A stretch of DNA of 64,000 nt from Amia ocellicauda (taxonomy: Eukaryota > Chordata > Actinopteri > Amiiformes > Amiidae), in assembly GCF_036373705.1 (NCBI RefSeq), contig NC_089851.1:56617497-56681496 (forward strand), written 5' to 3'. The notes under the pieces were generated by a model. It was not told the origin of the DNA. It worked only from the letters and a program-made list of their open reading frames with translations, and did no database searches. Position numbers and translations under genes: made by a program. Positions 62,891 through 64,000 of the stretch are shown in pieces. The number at the start of each line of letters is the position of its first letter. Position 1 is the stretch's first letter.

Positions 62891-63284
62891 TGACCACCCA
62901 GCAAACTTGGAAATTCAGGAATATATTGATTTGATTGTGTCTGATGAATTAGCATTAGAAGCTGATAATAATAACCAACCAGACTTGGAAATTCAGGAAT
63001 ATATAGATTTGCACATGTCTGATGGGTAAGCATTAGAAGCGAATAATAATGATAATCAGATTGGGGGTGGTGATGTAGCAATGTTAGAGGTGAATAATGA
63101 AAATGCTGAACAAATGGTTGAGTGTGGTAATGGCGGGGACCCGCCTCGGGTGTTTTTGGAGCGTATTCGTCACTATGACCGGGAACTTAACAGGTTCCGG
63201 GGAATGGAGTTTTATGAAGAATTCAGGTTTGTGAATCTGGATCTGGTAGAATCGTACTGGTGCTGTGCAAGGGCTGTTAAATGA
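62886..63284 (+). pseudogene. Acidic N-terminal region upstream of the polymerase, broken
   Basis: One frame runs from 62886 to the stop at 63282, with an in-frame TAA at 63027. It contains a 78-bp (26-codon) tandem duplication starting LEIQEYIDL, at 62907 and 62985, followed by Asn/Asp/Glu-rich sequence. It then has a more conserved-looking stretch, FLERIRHYDRELNRF. From about 63255 the polymerase-like reading continues in another frame. It may be the start of the polymerase gene or a separate gene before it. Confidence 0.4.
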
Positions 63285-64000
63285 AATATCACACAATGTG
63301 GGTCCTAATGATTTTGTACAGCTTAGACTGAGCTCGGGGTCATTAAATAATGCTTTCTGTTAGAGGAGGCAACATTTGGGGGAGCTGGATGAAACAGATT
63401 TCCTAGAGAGCATAGCTAATTTACTGCAAAGTCACACCGAAATCCTAATATGCAAGGTGGGGTACGGAGACGTATAAAAGGTATTTTGTTTTGCAAGATA
63501 ATAGACAAGAAAAGGGCATGCCTCACTGATTTCAAAAACCAAGGTAACAATTTATGTTTTGCCGCCAGTGTGTACCGCCTGTGGAAAGGGAAAGAATGCA
63601 CAGATGTTTGTTTTACTTCACAAACAGCATTACTACGTGGTTTTAAACATCAGAACATTTATAGGTGTTAACTATTTCTGTGATTATTGCCACGCAGTAT
63701 ATGGGCATAAAAATAGTCACACGTGTCGGAATTTGTGCAGAGCGTGTTTAGACCCCCACTGTTTTGAGGTTAAAGAGACCATCACCAGATGCGATGTATG
63801 TAAAATATTCTGTAGAGGTGGTGTCTGTCTCAGGAGACTCAAGGCTAAAGCTGCCACCAAAGAGATTCAGTGTGTTCAACACTTTTACTGTACAGAGTGC
63901 CGGACTTTTCTCCCAATAATGCATACTTGCGAAGAAAAGCTCTTTCCGCGCTGTAAAAGTGTTATCCAGACACCTGACAATCATGTATGCTACATGAGCG
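63263..64000 (+). pseudogene. Maverick/Polinton-like DNA polymerase B, N-terminal part, broken and cut by the window
   Basis: Coding-like sequence passes through three frames: one to about 63450 (interrupted by TAG at 63361 and ending at TAA 63475), one at 63450-63671, and one from 63661 to the window edge. The last is rich in paired Cys/His (CDYCH, CRNLCRAC, CDVC, CTEC, CEEK, and a terminal HVCYM). This is the zinc-binding pattern I associate with the region before the exonuclease domain of protein-primed family B polymerases of Mavericks/Polintons and adintoviruses. An NNLCFAA motif in the second frame also fits. The exonuclease and polymerase motifs would lie beyond the window. At least two frameshifts and one stop make this copy non-functional. 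Assignment rests on motif pattern only. Confidence 0.55.

Noticed and set aside
62719-63081. 120-codon minus-strand ORF opposite the acidic leader
   Set aside because: It mirrors the 78-bp duplication (repeated SLVGYYYQLL-like text). The plus strand gives the coherent acidic reading that joins the downstream frame.
63748-63984. Minus-strand ORF opposite the Cys-rich polymerase region
   Set aside because: Antisense shadow. The plus-strand frame has the ordered Cys/His pairs and stays open to the window edge.

Overview
This is eukaryotic DNA, most likely from a fish. There are no operons and no long ORFs. The evidence is a very large tandem satellite, eukaryotic tRNA genes, several families of decayed Tc1/mariner transposons, a non-LTR retrotransposon 3' end of a kind common in fish, exon-like segments with GT/AG borders, and a broken Maverick/Polinton-like polymerase gene. 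Species was not determined.

Left three quarters (1-48252): one satellite array that enters from the left edge. The monomer is about 142 or 146 bp: a roughly 110-bp unique core plus a compound TCCA/TCTA tetranucleotide tract. I estimate a little over 300 monomers. Monomer variants form a nested higher-order structure: 5-mers of about 722-726 bp, an exact 1590-bp 11-mer, and an alternating 3180-bp 22-mer, clearest at 12.8-22 kb. Three tRNA cassettes interrupt the array at the same monomer position (5235-6160, 46007-47400, 48253-48715). They carry tRNA-Asn(GTT) on + and tRNA-Thr(TGT) and tRNA-Thr(AGT) on -, with AAAAC microsatellites and conserved spacers. The second cassette has an internal duplication whose join lies inside a tRNA-Thr gene. 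The third is cut short and marks the right edge of the array. Cassette 1 also separates two satellite subfamilies.

Right quarter (48716-64000): AT-rich, transposon-littered DNA. It holds a broken DD36E Tc1/mariner copy, a fold-back element with a retrotransposon tail in its loop, fragments of at least three other Tc1-like copies in both orientations, simple and palindromic repeats, and a few unrecognised coding-like segments. Two regions matter more. A probable two-exon 3' portion of an unidentified minus-strand gene lies at 61868-62440, with a poly(A) signal. At 62.5-64 kb is a frameshifted gene whose Cys-rich region looks like the N-terminal zinc-binding part of a Maverick/Polinton (adintovirus-like) protein-primed DNA polymerase; it continues past the window.

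The tRNA genes are the only genes with clearly assigned function. All protein calls are partial, broken or unidentified.
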